From contig JASEIU010000003.1 of the NCBI GenBank assembly GCA_030017715.1, forward strand, positions 124,001-188,000: a DNA stretch of 64,000 bases, given 5' to 3'. A program made the position numbers and the translations under genes. This DNA is from Candidatus Saccharicenans sp. GTDB taxonomy: Bacteria > Acidobacteriota > Aminicenantia > Aminicenantales > Saccharicenantaceae. This document shows positions 22,049 through 30,775 of the stretch, piece after piece (the first letter of the stretch is position 1; each line of letters opens with the position of its first letter). Below the pieces are notes generated by a model. It did not search any database. It was not told the DNA's origin and saw only the letters and a program-made list of their open reading frames with translations.

Positions 22049-23296
22049 ATGAACGTATTTGTCTTAAATTGCGGCAGCTCCTCAGTCAAATTTCAGATCA
22101 TCAATACCGACCTGGATATGTTCGAAACCGACAGCGACCGCCGGGTGGCCAAAGGTCTGATCGAGAGAGTTGGCAAGGATGACGCCATAGTCAACCTGGA
22201 AGCGGAAGGCCAGGAACCGGTCAAGACGGTTGAACCGATTCATGACCACCGGGAAGCTATCCTCAGAATCAAGAAGTGGATGGAAGACCCGAAGACCAAA
22301 ATCAACGGCATCTACAGCTGGGATGACATCCACGCCATCGGTCACCGGGTGGTTCACGGCGGAGAAAAATTCGCCAAGTCGGTCAAGATCGACAAAGAGG
22401 TTCTGGCCCAGATTGAAGAGTGCGCCGACCTGGCCCCTCTTCACAATCCGGCCAACCTCAAGGGTATCTACGCCTGCTACGAGATTTTTGGCGATAAGAT
22501 TCCCCAGGTAGCGGTTTTCGACACAGCCTTCCATCTGACGATGCCCGAGGAAGTCTATATGTACGCCATCCCGATGGAGCTTTATGAAAAATACAGAATC
22601 CGTCGTTACGGTTTCCACGGAACCTCACACCGCTACGTGGCCTACCGCTACCGTAAGCTGGTCGGCAAACCAAGAGAAGAAGTCAATGTCATCACCCTGC
22701 ATCTGGGAAACGGCTGCTCGGCCGCAGCCATCAAGAAGGGCCAGTCCATAAACACCACCATGGGCATGACCCCTCTGGAAGGACTGGTCATGGGAACCCG
22801 CTCCGGTGACATAGACGCCGCCATCGTCGAGTACATGTTCAATAAGGGCCTGGGCAGCGTCACTGATATTTTTAACATCCTCAACAAAAAAAGCGGCATG
22901 ATGGGCATTTCCGGGTTCAGCAACGATATGAGGGACATCGAAAAGGCGGCCGCCGAGGGCAACCGCCGGGCGCAGTTAGCCCTCAAGATGTTTGCCCTGC
23001 GGGTTAAAAAGTACATCGGCGCCTACCTGGCTGAAATGAACGGAGCCGATGCCATCATCTTCACCGCCGGCATCGGCGAAAACAGCGTCCTGATCAGGAA
23101 GATGATCTGCGAGGGCCTGGAAAACCTGGGGATTGAAATCGACGACGAACTCAACCAACAGGCGGTTCGCGGAAAAGGCATGAAAATCTCTAAGGAAGGA
23201 AGCCGGGTGGCCGTTTATGTCATCCCCACCAATGAAGAGCTGCTGCTGGCTCGCGACACCGTCAGAGTGGTCAAAGATGTGCCACGTCTGTGGTAA
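22049..23296 (+). CDS. ackA: Acetate kinase
   Basis: 415 residues, cytoplasmic. It converts acetyl phosphate and ADP to acetate and ATP, the ATP-yielding last step of acetate fermentation. Family motifs are all present: FVLNCGSSSVKFQ at the N-terminus, GHRVVHGGEKF, RRYGFHGTSHRYV (catalytic His), HLGNGCSAAAI, TPLEGLVMGTRSGDID and FTAGIGENSV. Slightly longer than the usual 400 residues, mostly through small internal insertions. AGGAGTGG precedes the ATG. Pta follows after 30 bases, so the two form an ackA-pta operon under the promoter upstream and with a terminator after pta. Confidence 0.98.
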   Translation: MNVFVLNCGSSSVKFQIINTDLDMFETDSDRRVAKGLIERVGKDDAIVNLEAEGQEPVKTVEPIHDHREAILRIKKWMEDPKTKINGIYSWDDIHAIGHRVVHGGEKFAKSVKIDKEVLAQIEECADLAPLHNPANLKGIYACYEIFGDKIPQVAVFDTAFHLTMPEEVYMYAIPMELYEKYRIRRYGFHGTSHRYVAYRYRKLVGKPREEVNVITLHLGNGCSAAAIKKGQSINTTMGMTPLEGLVMGTRSGDIDAAIVEYMFNKGLGSVTDIFNILNKKSGMMGISGFSNDMRDIEKAAAEGNRRAQLALKMFALRVKKYIGAYLAEMNGADAIIFTAGIGENSVLIRKMICEGLENLGIEIDDELNQQAVRGKGMKISKEGSRVAVYVIPTNEELLLARDTVRVVKDVPRLW

Positions 23297-23326
23297 AGAA
23301 TAAATGAGCAGACAAGGAGGATCAGA

Positions 23327-24307
23327 ATGAGCGGAAGCAACTTCGTAAAAGAAATAAGAGAAAAAGCGGCTAAAAGATTCCTGAAAATTGCCTTTCCTGA
23401 CGCCGAAGACGTCCGGACCCTGAAGGCTTCAAGAACGATCGTCGAAGAAAAAATCGGAGTGCCGGTCCTGGTCGGCAATCCCGAAAACATCAAGAAGATT
23501 GCCGCTGAGAACAACGTCAGGATAGACGACATCGAAATCGTCGACCCGCTGACCTCAGCCTGGAAAGAAGATTTTGCCAATCACGTGTACGAAAGGCGCA
23601 AAGCCAAAGGGCTAACGCTGGAGCAGGCCACCGAACTGGTCAAGAACCCGCTTTACTTCGCCGGCTGTATGTTGGCGAAAGATAAGGTGGGCGCGGTGGT
23701 CGGCGGGAATATTTCTTCCACCGGCGATGTCATCAGAGCCGCACTTTATACTGTGGGCACAGCTCCCGGAATTCAAACCGTTTCCAGCTATTTCATCATG
23801 GTTTTCCCGGATAAACTCCTCTGCTACGCCGACTGCGCCGTCGTCCCCAACCCGACCGACGCTCAACTGGCCGACATTGCCATCACTTCAGCCAGGAACT
23901 TCCAGGCCGTGACCGGCCTTGAACCGCGGGTGGCCATGCTCAGCTTCTCCACCAAGGGTTCAGCCACCCATGAGCACGTGGATAAGGTCATAAGCGCCAC
24001 GAAAATCGCGAAAGAAAAAGCACCCGACCTGCTGATCGACGGCGAAATGCAGGCTGACGCCGCCCTGGTTCCGGCTGTGGGCGAAAGAAAGTGCAAGGGC
24101 TCCCCTGTTGCCGGCAGGGCCAATGTGCTTATTTTCCCGGACCTCGACGCCGGAAACATCGGTTACAAACTTACCGAAAGGTTGGCCGGAGCCGAAGCTA
24201 TCGGACCGATCGTTCAGGGCCTGCAGAAACCATACTGCGACCTCAGCCGTGGCTGTTCGGCCGACGACATGGTCAACGTGGCCGCCATCTGCAGCCTGAT
24301 GGCCTGA
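23327..24307 (+). CDS. pta: Phosphate acetyltransferase
   Basis: 326 residues, the short single-domain form. It interconverts acetyl-CoA and phosphate with acetyl phosphate and CoA, feeding AckA. Recognised by the PTA_PTB fold blocks: [17 protein letters not shown] at the start, [54 protein letters not shown] and the C-terminal [17 protein letters not shown] / [17 protein letters not shown], which separate Pta from Ptb. AAGGAGG precedes the ATG. Second gene of the operon; the perfect terminator starts 24 bases after its stop. Confidence 0.97.
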   Translation: MSGSNFVKEIREKAAKRFLKIAFPDAEDVRTLKASRTIVEEKIGVPVLVGNPENIKKIAAENNVRIDDIEIVDPLTSAWKEDFANHVYERRKAKGLTLEQATELVKNPLYFAGCMLAKDKVGAVVGGNISSTGDVIRAALYTVGTAPGIQTVSSYFIMVFPDKLLCYADCAVVPNPTDAQLADIAITSARNFQAVTGLEPRVAMLSFSTKGSATHEHVDKVISATKIAKEKAPDLLIDGEMQADAALVPAVGERKCKGSPVAGRANVLIFPDLDAGNIGYKLTERLAGAEAIGPIVQGLQKPYCDLSRGCSADDMVNVAAICSLMA

Positions 24308-24330
24308 GAATTATAACTTTAGAACACAAG

Positions 24331-24365
24331 AGGGGATTTGCCGACGGCAAATCCCCTTTTTTCTC
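24331..24365 (+). terminator. Rho-independent terminator of ackA-pta
   Basis: GGGGATTTGCCG pairs perfectly with CGGCAAATCCCC around a very short A-centred loop and is followed by a run of six T. A textbook intrinsic terminator. Confidence 0.93.
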
Positions 24366-24583
24366 TCATCCCCGTTACATCCTTCCAGTATCAAAAAGTA
24401 AGCAGTTTTATGTCCAAATTCAGCTAAATATTCAAAGGGATCTCTCAACAATTAGAGCAGGCAAACTTAAATTCAAAAGCACTGCCTTATCGAGTTTGTC
24501 CCGGATAAGACGATCATCTGCAGCACCCGGCACCCCGTCGATGAGCGGAGCCACCCGGAAAAGCCAGAGTCTTTATCGCTTAT

Positions 24584-24772
24584 TTATGGTTTATCTTCTC
24601 CCAGGGCCTCTTGGGCCATTTGGGCATTTTCATCGCCTCTGCCGATCAGAACTTCCTCAAAATCAAGCAGTTTTTGTTTTATTTCATTTATGATGAGCGG
24701 ACGTTTAATTCTGATCAACTCCAGGGCTGCCTGAAAGCGTCCGGCCCGTCCGAGCAGATCGAGCAGATTGAT
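24584..24772 (-). pseudogene. Possible C-terminal gene remnant, unknown
   Basis: Minus-strand frame of 62 codons, opening directly after an in-frame TAA and ending at TAA 24586-24584. It reads INLLDLLGRAGRFQAALELI, then KRPLIINEIKQKLLDFEEVL and GRGDENAQMAQEALGEDKP, with the helical, charged character of real protein. No in-frame start is present; an ATG (MDDQLNQ) just upstream is in another frame. It looks like the tail of a gene broken by a frameshift, downstream of ptb on the same strand. No family recognised; may be chance. Confidence 0.3.
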
Positions 24773-24831
24773 TTAATTGGTCGTCCATATCCGGACTGTA
24801 ATCCGAAAATCCGCATATTTTGGAATAATGC

Positions 24832-25752
24832 TTATAGCCGGCCGCCCCGCCTGGCCGAGACCAGAGCCGCCAGTCCGATGGCATAGAACTTGGACTCTTC
24901 GCTGTCGCCCCTCGAGGTCATTACGCAGGGAGCGGTTGTTCCCACAACCAGACCGGCCAGCCTGGCGCCGGCCAGAAGGCTGCAGGCTTTATAGAACACG
25001 TTTCCGGTCTCCAGGTTCGGGAAGATCAGGATATCGGCCTCGCCGGCCCCTTCTCCCTTAAATCCTTTTATGGCCGCGCTTTCCTTCGACAGCGCCAGAT
25101 CCAGCGCCGCCGGGCCTTCGACCTTAGCCCCCTTGATCTGACCACGTTCGGCCATCACCTTGATTATGGCCGCATCGACAGTGGAAGGAACTTTCTGACT
25201 CACGGTTTCAACCGAGCTGATGATGTAGGCGTAAGGATTCTCAATTCCAAGAGCCTGGGCCACTTCAACGGCATAGCCCAGAATTTTCAGCTTCTGCTCC
25301 AGGTCGGGCAGAACCAGCACGGCCACATCGGAGACAACCAGCAGTTTATGATAAGCCGGAACTTCCATCACCGTCACGTGGGACAGCAGCCCGTTGGGCG
25401 GAACCAGTCCATTTTCCCTGTCCAGGATGGCTTTCATGTAGTCCGGCGTGCCCACCAGGCCTTTCATCAGGATATCCCCCTGCCCCTCACGAACCGTTTT
25501 AACCGCCTGCTTCAGCGCCGCCCGATTATCCTCAATATTCACGATGGTGAAAACAGAAGGATCCACCCCATGCTTACCGGCCACCTCTTCAATCTTCTTC
25601 CTGTTTCCGACCACGATCACCTCGACCAGCCCCTCCCGGCCGGCTCTGGCTACCGCCTCGATGGTGTGGGGATCTTCGCCGCAGGCCACCACCAGCTTTT
25701 TCCTGGGCAATCCCTTGGCCGCGGAAATTATCTCTTCCAGCTTTCTGATCAT
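24832..25752 (-). CDS. ptb: Phosphate butyryltransferase
   Basis: 306 residues of the PTA_PTB family. It exchanges CoA of butyryl-CoA (often also branched acyl-CoA) for phosphate, giving the acyl phosphate used by butyrate kinase. Ptb-type blocks: LVVSDVAVLVLPDLEQKLKI, AVEVAQALGIENPYAYIISS, STVDAAIIKVMAERGQIKGA, EGPAALDLALSKESA and ILIFPNLETGNVFYKACSLL. Its ATG overlaps the buk stop (ATGA), so the pair buk-ptb is translationally coupled. Convergent with ackA-pta. Branched-chain substrates from amino-acid fermentation are plausible given the many peptidases, but this is inference. Confidence 0.93.
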   Translation of the reverse strand: MIRKLEEIISAAKGLPRKKLVVACGEDPHTIEAVARAGREGLVEVIVVGNRKKIEEVAGKHGVDPSVFTIVNIEDNRAALKQAVKTVREGQGDILMKGLVGTPDYMKAILDRENGLVPPNGLLSHVTVMEVPAYHKLLVVSDVAVLVLPDLEQKLKILGYAVEVAQALGIENPYAYIISSVETVSQKVPSTVDAAIIKVMAERGQIKGAKVEGPAALDLALSKESAAIKGFKGEGAGEADILIFPNLETGNVFYKACSLLAGARLAGLVVGTTAPCVMTSRGDSEESKFYAIGLAALVSARRGGRL

Positions 25753-26843
25753 GACCGTTCCTCCTGAATTTCATTTTCATAAATTCTGGCTTTTTCCTCG
25801 CCTCTGAGGACTCTTAAAGCCCCTTCCAGCAGAGCTCTCATTTCATCCTCTCCGGGATAGATATAGAAGGAAGCGATAAACTGACAGCGAGCTTTGACCA
25901 GGTCCACAAAATCCCGGTAATAGGCCAGCCCGCCGGTCAGGACTATTCCGTCCACCTTCCCCTCCAGGACCGTGGCCATCGCCCCTACCCATTTGGCCAC
26001 ATTATAAGCCATGGCCTCAAGAATCAGGGCAGCCTTCCGGTCGCCGTTTTTTATTTTTTCTTCCACCGCTCTCATATCATTGGTGCCCAGGTGAGCCACG
26101 ATGCCGCCTTTTCCGGCCAGCATTTTTTTTATTTCGGGTTTTGAATACTGACCCGAAAAGCAGAGGTCCACCAGGTCGGCAGCCGGCAGGCTGCCGGCCC
26201 TTTCGGGAGCAAAAGGCCCATCACCATTCAGTGCATTATTGACGTCAACCACCTTTCCCTTTTTATGAGCGCCGACGCTTATGCCTCCGCCCATATGGAC
26301 TACAATCAGATTGAGCTCCTCATAGGGCTTTCCGATGTCCCTGGCCGCCTGACGGGCGACTTTTTTCTGGTTCAGAGCATGAAGAATACTCCGCCGCCGG
26401 ATCATCGGCAGTCCGGTTATCCTGGCAATTTCTTCCATTTCGTCCATGACCACCGGATCCACAATGTAGGCTGGAATTTTGAGCTCACCGGCAATGGTTT
26501 GAGCAATCATGGCTCCCAGGTTGGAAGCGTGCTCGCCCTGAACCTCAGCCCTCAGGTCCTCGAGCATTCCTTCGGTCACCGAATAAGTCCCGCTGGGAAT
26601 CGGTCTCAGAAGCCCGCCGCGCCCCACCACCGCCCTCAGCGATTCCTTCGATATCCCGGCTTTTTCCAGTTCTTTCATTATCACTTCTTTTCTGAAACTG
26701 AACTGCTCGATGACCCGGGAATATTTCTGAATCTCTTCCAGCGGATGCGAAATATTGACTTTGAAAATTTCTGTTTCGTCGTCAAAAACGGCAATTTTGG
26801 TTGAAGTTGAACCCGGATTTATGACGAGAATTCTCCATGACAT
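25749..26843 (-). CDS. buk: Butyrate kinase
   Basis: 364 residues from ATG 26843, which is preceded by GGGAGG with 5-base spacing; an upstream in-frame start is rejected. Acetokinase family, butyrate branch: ILVINPGSTSTKIAVFDDE at the N-terminus, GRGGLLRPIPSGTYSV, HASNLGAMIAQ, VHMGGGISVGAHKKGKVVDV, DGPFAPERAGSLPA and VLTGGLAYYRDFVD. It makes ATP from butyryl (or branched acyl) phosphate. First gene of buk-ptb. A TATAAT-like box lies about 93 bases upstream (26941-26936) without a good -35. Confidence 0.95.
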   Translation of the reverse strand: MSWRILVINPGSTSTKIAVFDDETEIFKVNISHPLEEIQKYSRVIEQFSFRKEVIMKELEKAGISKESLRAVVGRGGLLRPIPSGTYSVTEGMLEDLRAEVQGEHASNLGAMIAQTIAGELKIPAYIVDPVVMDEMEEIARITGLPMIRRRSILHALNQKKVARQAARDIGKPYEELNLIVVHMGGGISVGAHKKGKVVDVNNALNGDGPFAPERAGSLPAADLVDLCFSGQYSKPEIKKMLAGKGGIVAHLGTNDMRAVEEKIKNGDRKAALILEAMAYNVAKWVGAMATVLEGKVDGIVLTGGLAYYRDFVDLVKARCQFIASFYIYPGEDEMRALLEGALRVLRGEEKARIYENEIQEERS

Positions 26844-27285
26844 TAAGACCTCCCGATGATGACAGATCAATTATAAAAAACCAGGCAAACATCCTGATTG
26901 AGGAATCCAGACCCGGTTCCATTTTAAGAGAGCCTATTATATACGATATTGCCCCCGGAAAAAAAGCTCTTAACTGGAATATTTTCAGAATGTTAGGAAG
27001 AATATTCTGGGGTTAGCAGGGTTTTCCGTATTGATGTTTCAACCGGTACCCTTAGCTTGAAATCTTCCAGTCCGGGAGTTATCCGGATTTTCAAAAAATT
27101 CAAACCTGATAGGCAAGCTGCTAAGGGAAACTTAATAGCTCAACGGCAGTCCTGTTTCTGTCAAATACCGCAAAGCACCCGCTCTGTCATTTTCCTTGAT
27201 TAAAACTCTGCAAGATTAGCCTGCCCTGAAAGTCATATAGCCAGGGAAGGCTCTTTTTCCGCAGAGAAGCTGCGAAAAAGATTTA
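26844..27285. other. Intergenic region, one hairpin
   Basis: AT-rich DNA between buk and the DUF2156 gene. CTTTTTCCGCAG / CTGCGAAAAAG at about 27251-27281 can pair, but the T run precedes and the A run follows the stem, the opposite of a terminator. No gene remnant seen. Confidence 0.35.
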
Positions 27286-28167
27286 TTATGGATTGAAGAT
27301 ATTGTATTTTTTCAAAAGGCAATGGGGATGATAGGAAAGCTTGGAGCGGCGCAGTCCGGGCAGACCGGCATCCTGCTCGCGGTTGAGATACCTGAATTCC
27401 TTCCAGATGGTTCTGGCACATTCCCGGTTCATAAATTGATGAAGCCCGGCTATCTCACGACTGGCTAACTCCACATGGACCACAGCCGTCTCAGGATTCA
27501 GCCTCTCGCCAAGGCAGAAACCCTCCACCCGGCCGTTTATGACCGCCACCAGCCCGCCGAGCCCCAGGGCTCTTAAATTCAACAGCGCCTCTCTTATAGC
27601 TTGAGATGCAGCCCGGCTCCGCTGGTCGGAATTTCTATTTTCCTCCGGACTGTTTGACTCCCAACGGTCAACCAGGTCCAGACAGCCCGGGACATCTGAC
27701 TCGCTCAGCGGTCTGACTCCGGCTTTATAATTCTTCTCAAATTTCTTTATGAGGTTTCTCTTTCCATCGTATTTTTTCCCTCTGAGACTGGCCAGCTCTT
27801 CCGTCAAGTAAACATAATCAAAGTTATCCCGGTCTTCCTGATAGATAAGGTCTGGCCCGAGCTTTGAAAGAAAATTTTCAGACACCCGGGAAAGCCGGGG
27901 AGCCACCGAAAGACAGGTTTCAACAGTTTCCCTTATCCGGTTTTCTCCGACCGGTTCAAAAAAATAGGAGGGCTCATCTGAGGGTGAGCAGAATACGCAG
28001 AGATTGCCGTTGATTTTGGTCAGCTGAGGCTTTTCCCAGTGCCGCCAGATATAAATATTGGCGAAAGTCAGCTCGCAGACCTCCGGGGGATAGGCATTAA
28101 AATAGTTGTTGACCTCATCCCTGTCTGTTAGCTCAACAGGCTTCAGTTGAGGAAAATCAGGGATCAT
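27286..28167 (-). CDS. DUF2156 (phosphatidylglycerol lysyltransferase C-terminal-like) protein
   Basis: 293 residues with no membrane helices. It matches the DUF2156 pattern: an N-terminal half with LTFANIYIWRHW, a central YLTEELASLRGKKYDGKRNL segment and a C-terminal GNAT-like domain with LGGLVAVINGRVEGFCLGER, VHVELASREIAGLHQFMNRE and YLNREQDAGLPGLRRSKLSYHP. Family members of this cytosolic type have an acyltransferase fold related to the aminoacyl transfer domain of MprF; the stand-alone proteins have no settled substrate. Here no lipid-flipping domain is fused. Transcribed alone, with the stop next to the hairpin noted downstream. Confidence 0.85.
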   Translation of the reverse strand: MIPDFPQLKPVELTDRDEVNNYFNAYPPEVCELTFANIYIWRHWEKPQLTKINGNLCVFCSPSDEPSYFFEPVGENRIRETVETCLSVAPRLSRVSENFLSKLGPDLIYQEDRDNFDYVYLTEELASLRGKKYDGKRNLIKKFEKNYKAGVRPLSESDVPGCLDLVDRWESNSPEENRNSDQRSRAASQAIREALLNLRALGLGGLVAVINGRVEGFCLGERLNPETAVVHVELASREIAGLHQFMNRECARTIWKEFRYLNREQDAGLPGLRRSKLSYHPHCLLKKYNIFNP

Positions 28168-28320
28168 GCTGCACCTTAAGAAATCCTGGTTCAGGATAGC
28201 TTGAGCAATCAGGACCGATAAGATTGCCCGGATGAACCAGGAAATTGAGGAAATCTTCCTTAATGGCTCTTAAACCGATCGGTCCAGGCTGGCAACAATT
28301 TATGTTCATAGCCCGGCTCT

Positions 28321-28728
28321 TCAGACTTTCTTCAGCATGGCCACACACTTGTTCTTATCGCAGCCGGCGCACCAGGCCGGGTCTTTTTTCAGGGCCTCCG
28401 GCACCTCCCCTATTTTTTCAAAGCCGAGCTTCTCATAGAATGAAGGAACAGTGGTTAAGATGTAGACCGGCTTTCCGGCCATGTCCTTCAGGGCCTCTGT
28501 CACCAGCTTTTTACCCACACCCATTTCCCGGTATTCTTCCAGCACCCCCACGGCTACCAGCTCAAAGAACTCAGAAAAATCCTTGATTCCCAGAATACCG
28601 ACAATTTTCCCCCTCTCTTCGGCCACATAAAAAGTATCTTTTTCCAGGCCGGGATAGTCGAGGGCCAGCCGCCAGGCTATCCTGACCACATAGGGCGTAT
28701 CCTGCTCGGTCGCTTTTCTGACAATCAT
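28321..28728 (-). CDS. GNAT-family N-acetyltransferase
   Basis: 135 residues covering one GNAT domain: MIVRKATEQDTPYVVRIAWR start, the beta4 strand FELVAVGVLEEYREMGVGKK with the acetyl-CoA pyrophosphate loop (REMGVGKKL), and YEKLGFEKIGEVP. The C-terminus carries a CAGCDKNKC cluster, three cysteines that could bind zinc; this tail is found in a subset of GNATs. Transfers an acetyl group from acetyl-CoA to an amine; the acceptor cannot be told. Lone gene, same strand as the DUF2156 gene 150 bases downstream. Confidence 0.85.
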   Translation of the reverse strand: MIVRKATEQDTPYVVRIAWRLALDYPGLEKDTFYVAEERGKIVGILGIKDFSEFFELVAVGVLEEYREMGVGKKLVTEALKDMAGKPVYILTTVPSFYEKLGFEKIGEVPEALKKDPAWCAGCDKNKCVAMLKKV

Positions 28729-29053
28729 GTTGATAAGAATTATAGCAGAATAATCAGACGACGATAAATCAGGGCCCGAACTTTATCAAATTCAGGCTCA
28801 GTACCAGAAAACTACCTATAATGACGGCAGCGGGCAGTTGATTGTTACTCAGAGAATGCCGGGCCAGGTTATCTCGGCGGGCTAACCTGCCGAGCTTTCT
28901 TTCCAATCGACCGCGAAAAATCAGGTCAGCCCATCAGTTCATAATTCCCCTGAAGTCCTCCGGCCAGGCTTCTGGAGCTTTATAAAAGAGGCTATAATGA
29001 TGAAAAATGAGATTTTATAGAGATTAATCGGATCGACGGCAGGAGGGCAGAGG
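28729..29053. other. Intergenic region, nothing identified
   Basis: Divergent gap between the GNAT gene and the DUF6512 gene. CAGGAGGGCAGAGG at 29040-29053 is the ribosome site for the latter. No firm promoter. Confidence 0.35.
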
Positions 29054-29563
29054 ATGAACATTCTTCTCAAGGCTTTAATCTATCTGGTTTTCTTTTCAGT
29101 TCTTCATTTCTCTCTGGAACTCAGCGGCTGGTCCTTTCTAAAGCCATTCGCCGGAATCGACGAGTCAGTTTTTCAGCATCTGAAGATGGCTTTCTGGGCT
29201 TATCTTCTGGCCAGTCTGGTTGAGTATCCAGTCTTTAAGAAAAAAAAGAAAATCTATCAGAGCTTCTGGTATCCGAGATTTCTGGCCGCCATTTTTGTTC
29301 CCTGGATTATTTTTCTGGTTTATTTTCTGGGACCGGCAACGGGAGGGTAATTCAGCAGCTCGATTCTGGAACTTACCCGGGCAATTCTCGTTTCATATTT
29401 CTCCGGGCTGGCCGGCGGGCTGTTAGAAGGCCATCTGGAAGAACAGAAGCTGGCTTTCTGTTTCAAGGCTCTGATAATCTTTCTGCTGCTGGCTTCTGCT
29501 TTTCTCTACGTTGCCTTTACCTGCAGTCCACCCTGGCTCGATATGTTCAGGGCTCCGCAGTGA
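29054..29563 (+). pseudogene. DUF6512-like integral membrane protein interrupted by an in-frame TAA
   Basis: A good ribosome site (AGGAGGGCAGAGG) precedes the ATG. The frame encodes a membrane protein: FFSVLHFSLELSGW, then the DUF6512-type DESVFQHLKMAFWAYLLASL motif and FWYPRFLAAIFVPWIIFLVY. At codon 99 it meets TAA (29348-29350), yet the same frame continues for 70 codons with further TM-like segments (ILVSYFSGLAGGLLEGHL, LIIFLLLASAFLYVAFTC) to TGA 29561-29563. The combined length of about 170 residues suits the family, which is of unknown function. The first half alone could still be made as a 98-residue protein. Third gene in the window with one in-frame stop. Confidence 0.65.
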
Positions 29564-29629
29564 TTTTCTGTGAACCAGAAGCTCGCCTGATTTAGAAAAA
29601 ACGCCGGACCGGACTCTTTTTCTTTTTAT

Positions 29630-30391
29630 TTACTTATGTTCCATCTTCCCGAGCGGTAGGATAATCAGCGGATTTTCATCGGCCGGCAACTGGAGAACTT
29701 TTTTCAAATCCGCATCCTGAAAAGCCCCGATTATCACCGTTCCAATTCCCAGACTGACCCCCTGAAGGGAAACATTTTCAGCCGCGGCCCCGGCTTCCAT
29801 ATGAACGTATCGTGGAGCCCTCTCACCGTATTTGTAAGAGGTGCGCTCGTAAACGGCCGTCAGCACGATCAGGGCTGCCGCTTCCTGGACCGACGGTTGC
29901 CTTAGAGCAACGCTAAAGATATCTGTTCTTCTGTCGCCGTCCATAACTCTTTTTAAGGAATGATTCCTGGGCAGGTACTTATAAACTCCGCTCTCCAGTC
30001 CCTCGACGTTTCCTGCCACCAGATAAAGCTCCAGCGGATAAAGAGCCCCGGCTGACGGAGCTGTCCGATACCCGCCCTGCCACTCGTATTTTGGATTCCA
30101 TCGGCCCGGAAGGTTTTCTGTTTTTCTGGTAATACCCTGGGCCGCCCAGATCAGCTGAGAGATATCCCTCAATGACAGGGGCTGCTTCAGATAGGACCTT
30201 ACAGACTGGCGCTGATTGAGGGCTTTTTCCACCGAAGTTGGCCCATCAGGCCTTGGTTCCGGTAGCTGGATAATTTTCTGTTCGGCAGTCTGTCGAGCGC
30301 TCTCGGCCAGAGGACTTCCGGCCTGACTGCGCATTATCATAACGGCTGACAATAAAAGAGCCAGAACACTGGCTGACTTTATAAGTCTCAT
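29630..30391 (-). CDS. Secreted SagB/ThcOx-type nitroreductase-fold oxidoreductase
   Basis: 253 residues. ATG 30391 is chosen because AAAGGAGG lies 7 bases upstream; a longer frame is possible but lacks it. N-terminal signal segment (SASVLALLLSAVMIMRSQA) points to export. Nitroreductase/SagB features: LNQRQSVRSYLKQPLSLRDI, SQLIWAAQGI, RTAPSAGALYPLELYLVAG, GVYKYLPRNHSL and AAENVSLQGVSLGIGTVIIGA (FMN-binding regions). SagB-type enzymes oxidise azolines in peptide toxins, but no cyclase or precursor gene is nearby, so here it is a stand-alone FMN enzyme of unknown substrate, as often found in anaerobes. Confidence 0.85.
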   Translation of the reverse strand: MRLIKSASVLALLLSAVMIMRSQAGSPLAESARQTAEQKIIQLPEPRPDGPTSVEKALNQRQSVRSYLKQPLSLRDISQLIWAAQGITRKTENLPGRWNPKYEWQGGYRTAPSAGALYPLELYLVAGNVEGLESGVYKYLPRNHSLKRVMDGDRRTDIFSVALRQPSVQEAAALIVLTAVYERTSYKYGERAPRYVHMEAGAAAENVSLQGVSLGIGTVIIGAFQDADLKKVLQLPADENPLIILPLGKMEHK

Positions 30392-30489
30392 TCTGAAACC
30401 TCCTTTTTTAATCAATCATAAATTTAATACAATCCTTTTTCTGTAGAATCAACCTGGTAAGAGGGTCCTCTTACAGCCTGCCGCCTCCT

Positions 30490-30550
30490 GTTATCCCTTA
30501 CCGATCCCCCATGGGGAATCCCATCCACTGCGGCGGCAGGAGACACACCG
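30490..30550 (+). repeat. Degenerate copy of dispersed GC-rich repeat
   Basis: CCGATCCCCCATGGGGAATC ... CCACTGCGGCGGCAGGAGACAC follows the order CCCAT-CCCCC-GGGGAACCCC-GCTGCGG-GGAGACAC of the clear copies at 30679 and 48904. Confidence 0.4.
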
Positions 30551-30678
30551 AGTCACCCTCCGAAAGCCCACTCTCTCCGTTTCATCATTGGCTCAGACTG
30601 AAAGGGGAAAGCTGTCGGGATGCGCCACGCCCAGGCATCATATTCACTCTGTTCCTCCGGTAGACCTTATTTTTTGGA

Positions 30679-30775
30679 GGGTCCTGTCACGGCGCGCCCC
30701 CTCTCGGCCTCGCTTCACCCATCCCCCCGCGGGGAACCCCTTCGGCTGCGGGCGGTTCGGAGACAGGCCGGGCCA
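30679..30775 (+). repeat. Dispersed GC-rich palindromic repeat, copy A
   Basis: Begins GTCCTGTCACGGCGCGCCCC and contains ATCCCCCCGCGGGGAACCCC and CGGCTGCGGGCGGTTCGGAG. The reverse complement of 48821-48904 is nearly the same through these blocks. Rich in internal complementarity (CCCCGCGGGG, GGCGCGCC). Function unknown; REP-like element or non-autonomous mobile unit are options. Confidence 0.75.

Noticed and set aside
27251-27281. Hairpin after the DUF2156 gene as an intrinsic terminator
   Set aside because: On the relevant strand the T run precedes and the A run follows the stem, so there is no 3' T tract.
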